From positions 1-64,000 of the forward strand of contig SVFM01000017.1 of the NCBI GenBank assembly GCA_015056865.1: a stretch of 64,000 nucleotides of DNA, given 5' to 3'. This DNA is from Lachnospiraceae bacterium. GTDB taxonomy: Bacteria; Bacillota; Clostridia; Lachnospirales; Lachnospiraceae. The position numbers and the translations under genes were made by a program. Each line of letters starts with the position of its first letter. Position 1 is the first letter of the stretch. This document shows positions 62,346 through 64,000 of this stretch, one piece after another. The notes under the pieces are model-generated. The model had not been told where the DNA came from, made no database searches, and saw nothing but the letters and a program-made list of their open reading frames with translations.

Positions 62346-64000
62346 AAACTTTTGAAAACCACCGCTGTTCTGGAGGGCAGGTAACATGGAAATCCAATTC
62401 CCCTCTGTGTTTGTTTTGCCTCATACACATGGGATATCTCTACCCGACTGTGGCCGCCAAAAACGCCATCATCGGAGGAGAGCAGGACTTTATACTTTCC
62501 CTCCTGTCCCACCGGCAAAAAATATCCTTCAAAGGACTTCTGGGGATGGAAATTAAAAGCAAAAACAAGTTTGCCCTTGGTAAAAATAATGATCTTGTCC
62601 TCCTGATGGATCCACCTGCTTTGGGCTTGCAAGGGCAGTACCTGTTCTTCTTTTAACACACGGAGCATTTCCTTGTCAAAATCATTCAGTTCCCTATATC
62701 GCAATCCCTGATTGTCCACCAGACTCCACTGACGCCGGCAATAGTGATAACTCCAACCGTTCCCCTCCCTGGGAAAATCAATCCACTCCGGATGACCGAA
62801 TTCATTGCCCATAAAATTCAGATATCCCTCACCTGCCAATGCAGCTGTGAGCAGGCGTATCATTTTATGCAGTGCAACTCCTCTGTCCACCACCAAACTT
62901 CCACCAAATTTGTTCATATGCTCATACATCTGTGCATCGCAAAGGCGGAACATAATGGTTTTATCCCCCACCAAGGCCTGATCGTGAGATTCACAGTAGC
63001 CAATATTTTTTTCCTCAGGCCTGCGACTGGTCAGTTCATACCAAATCTGGTGCATGTTCCAGTCTTCATCTCTGGATTCTTTTAACAATTTTATCCACAG
63101 ATCGGGGACCCCCATGGACAACCGATAGTCAAAGCCCATACCGCCATCTGCTATCGGAATACACATTCCCGGCATACCGGACATATCCTCCGCAATGGTA
63201 ATCGCATCAGACTTCAACTGATGGATCAGTTCATTGGCCAGCTGCAGATAAGTCACTGCATCCAAATCTGTGTTACCGGAAAAATACATGTCGTAATTCA
63301 CAAAAGCAGTTCCCAGTCCGTGATCATAGTATAACATAGATGTAACACCGTCAAAACGGAATCCATCAAAATGATAAATCTCCATCCAATATTTCAAATT
63401 TGAAAGCAGGAAATGCAAAACCTCATTTTTGCCATAATCAAACAGCTTGGTTCCCCAAGCGCTGTGATTGCCCCTCTCTCCCGCATGAAAAAATTGATAC
63501 TCTGTGCCGTCAAATTCATTCAGGCCCTCATTTGTATTTTTTACTGCATGGGAATGGACCACATCCAACAGTACCGCTATCCCCATATTGTGGGCTCTGT
63601 CGATCAACTCCTTTAACTCATTGCTGGTACCGTAACGGGAGGAAGGTGCATAAAAATTGGACACCTGATAGCCAAAGGATCCATAATAAGGATGCTCCAT
63701 GATCGCCATAATTTGTATAGTATTATAACCAAGGCTTTTCACCCGGGGCAACACATTCTCCCAAAATTCCCGATAAGTTCCCACCCCATATTTTTCCTGA
63801 GCCATTCCAATATGACACTCATAAATAAGTGGTGTCTCAGGTACTTTGAACTTTTCATCTGTCCACTGATAAGGAAGCAAAGTCTCCTCCAACTCTGCGC
63901 ACCAAACCCATGTATCCGGATCCTGCACAACTCTGGTGGCATAGAGAGGCACGCGGCGCAGCATTCTGCCGTTGTTCAAGACAATGGCTTGTATCTTCTG
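62342..64000 (-). CDS. glgB: 1,4-alpha-glucan branching enzyme, 5' truncated by window edge
   Basis: YECHIGMAQEKYGVGTYREF, FDGFRFDGVTSMLYYDHGLG, MGNEFGHPEWIDFPREGNGWSYHYCRRQW; frame stays open to 64000. Confidence 0.9.
   Translation of the reverse strand, partial: QKIQAIVLNNGRMLRRVPLYATRVVQDPDTWVWCAELEETLLPYQWTDEKFKVPETPLIYECHIGMAQEKYGVGTYREFWENVLPRVKSLGYNTIQIMAIMEHPYYGSFGYQVSNFYAPSSRYGTSNELKELIDRAHNMGIAVLLDVVHSHAVKNTNEGLNEFDGTEYQFFHAGERGNHSAWGTKLFDYGKNEVLHFLLSNLKYWMEIYHFDGFRFDGVTSMLYYDHGLGTAFVNYDMYFSGNTDLDAVTYLQLANELIHQLKSDAITIAEDMSGMPGMCIPIADGGMGFDYRLSMGVPDLWIKLLKESRDEDWNMHQIWYELTSRRPEEKNIGYCESHDQALVGDKTIMFRLCDAQMYEHMNKFGGSLVVDRGVALHKMIRLLTAALAGEGYLNFMGNEFGHPEWIDFPREGNGWSYHYCRRQWSLVDNQGLRYRELNDFDKEMLRVLKEEQVLPLQAQSRWIHQEDKIIIFTKGKLVFAFNFHPQKSFEGYFLPVGQEGKYKVLLSSDDGVFGGHSRVEISHVYEAKQTQRGIGFPCYLPSRTAVVFKSF

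Overview
This 64 kb window looks like a low-to-mid GC, spore-forming, fermentative Firmicute chromosome, probably Lachnospiraceae-like (inferred from gene content and order, not from a search). It is mostly housekeeping sequence: galE and a UDP-sugar pyrophosphorylase, a P-type Ca2+ ATPase, mfd-pth, glgC-glgD-spoVG, murC, DnaD/DnaI-like primosome genes, prs, queT, a complete F-type ATP synthase operon, upp, tsaC-like, cwlD-like, mecA, a pyruvate formate-lyase locus, dnaB-rplI-gdpP, rpsF-ssb-rpsR, sirtuin, and glgB at the right edge. The left edge clips an IS3-like element. The most interesting signals are: (1) a pyruvate formate-lyase split into three ORFs, with a 679-aa catalytic subunit lacking the glycyl-radical domain, an 81-aa stand-alone glycyl-radical protein, and between them a 67-aa Cys-rich degenerate relative of the radical domain; (2) a seven-box DnaA-box cluster, partly head-to-tail with zero spacing, in front of a dnaD/dnaI-like operon; (3) two long intergenic hairpin elements that share a core but have different, locally self-complementary arms; (4) a further set of nested and tandem palindromes between gdpP and rpsR; (5) a candidate preQ1 riboswitch on queT; (6) a Na+-type ATP synthase c-subunit motif; (7) a translationally coupled ThrE/DUF5058/M20-peptidase operon. 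No rRNA, tRNA or CRISPR array was recognised.
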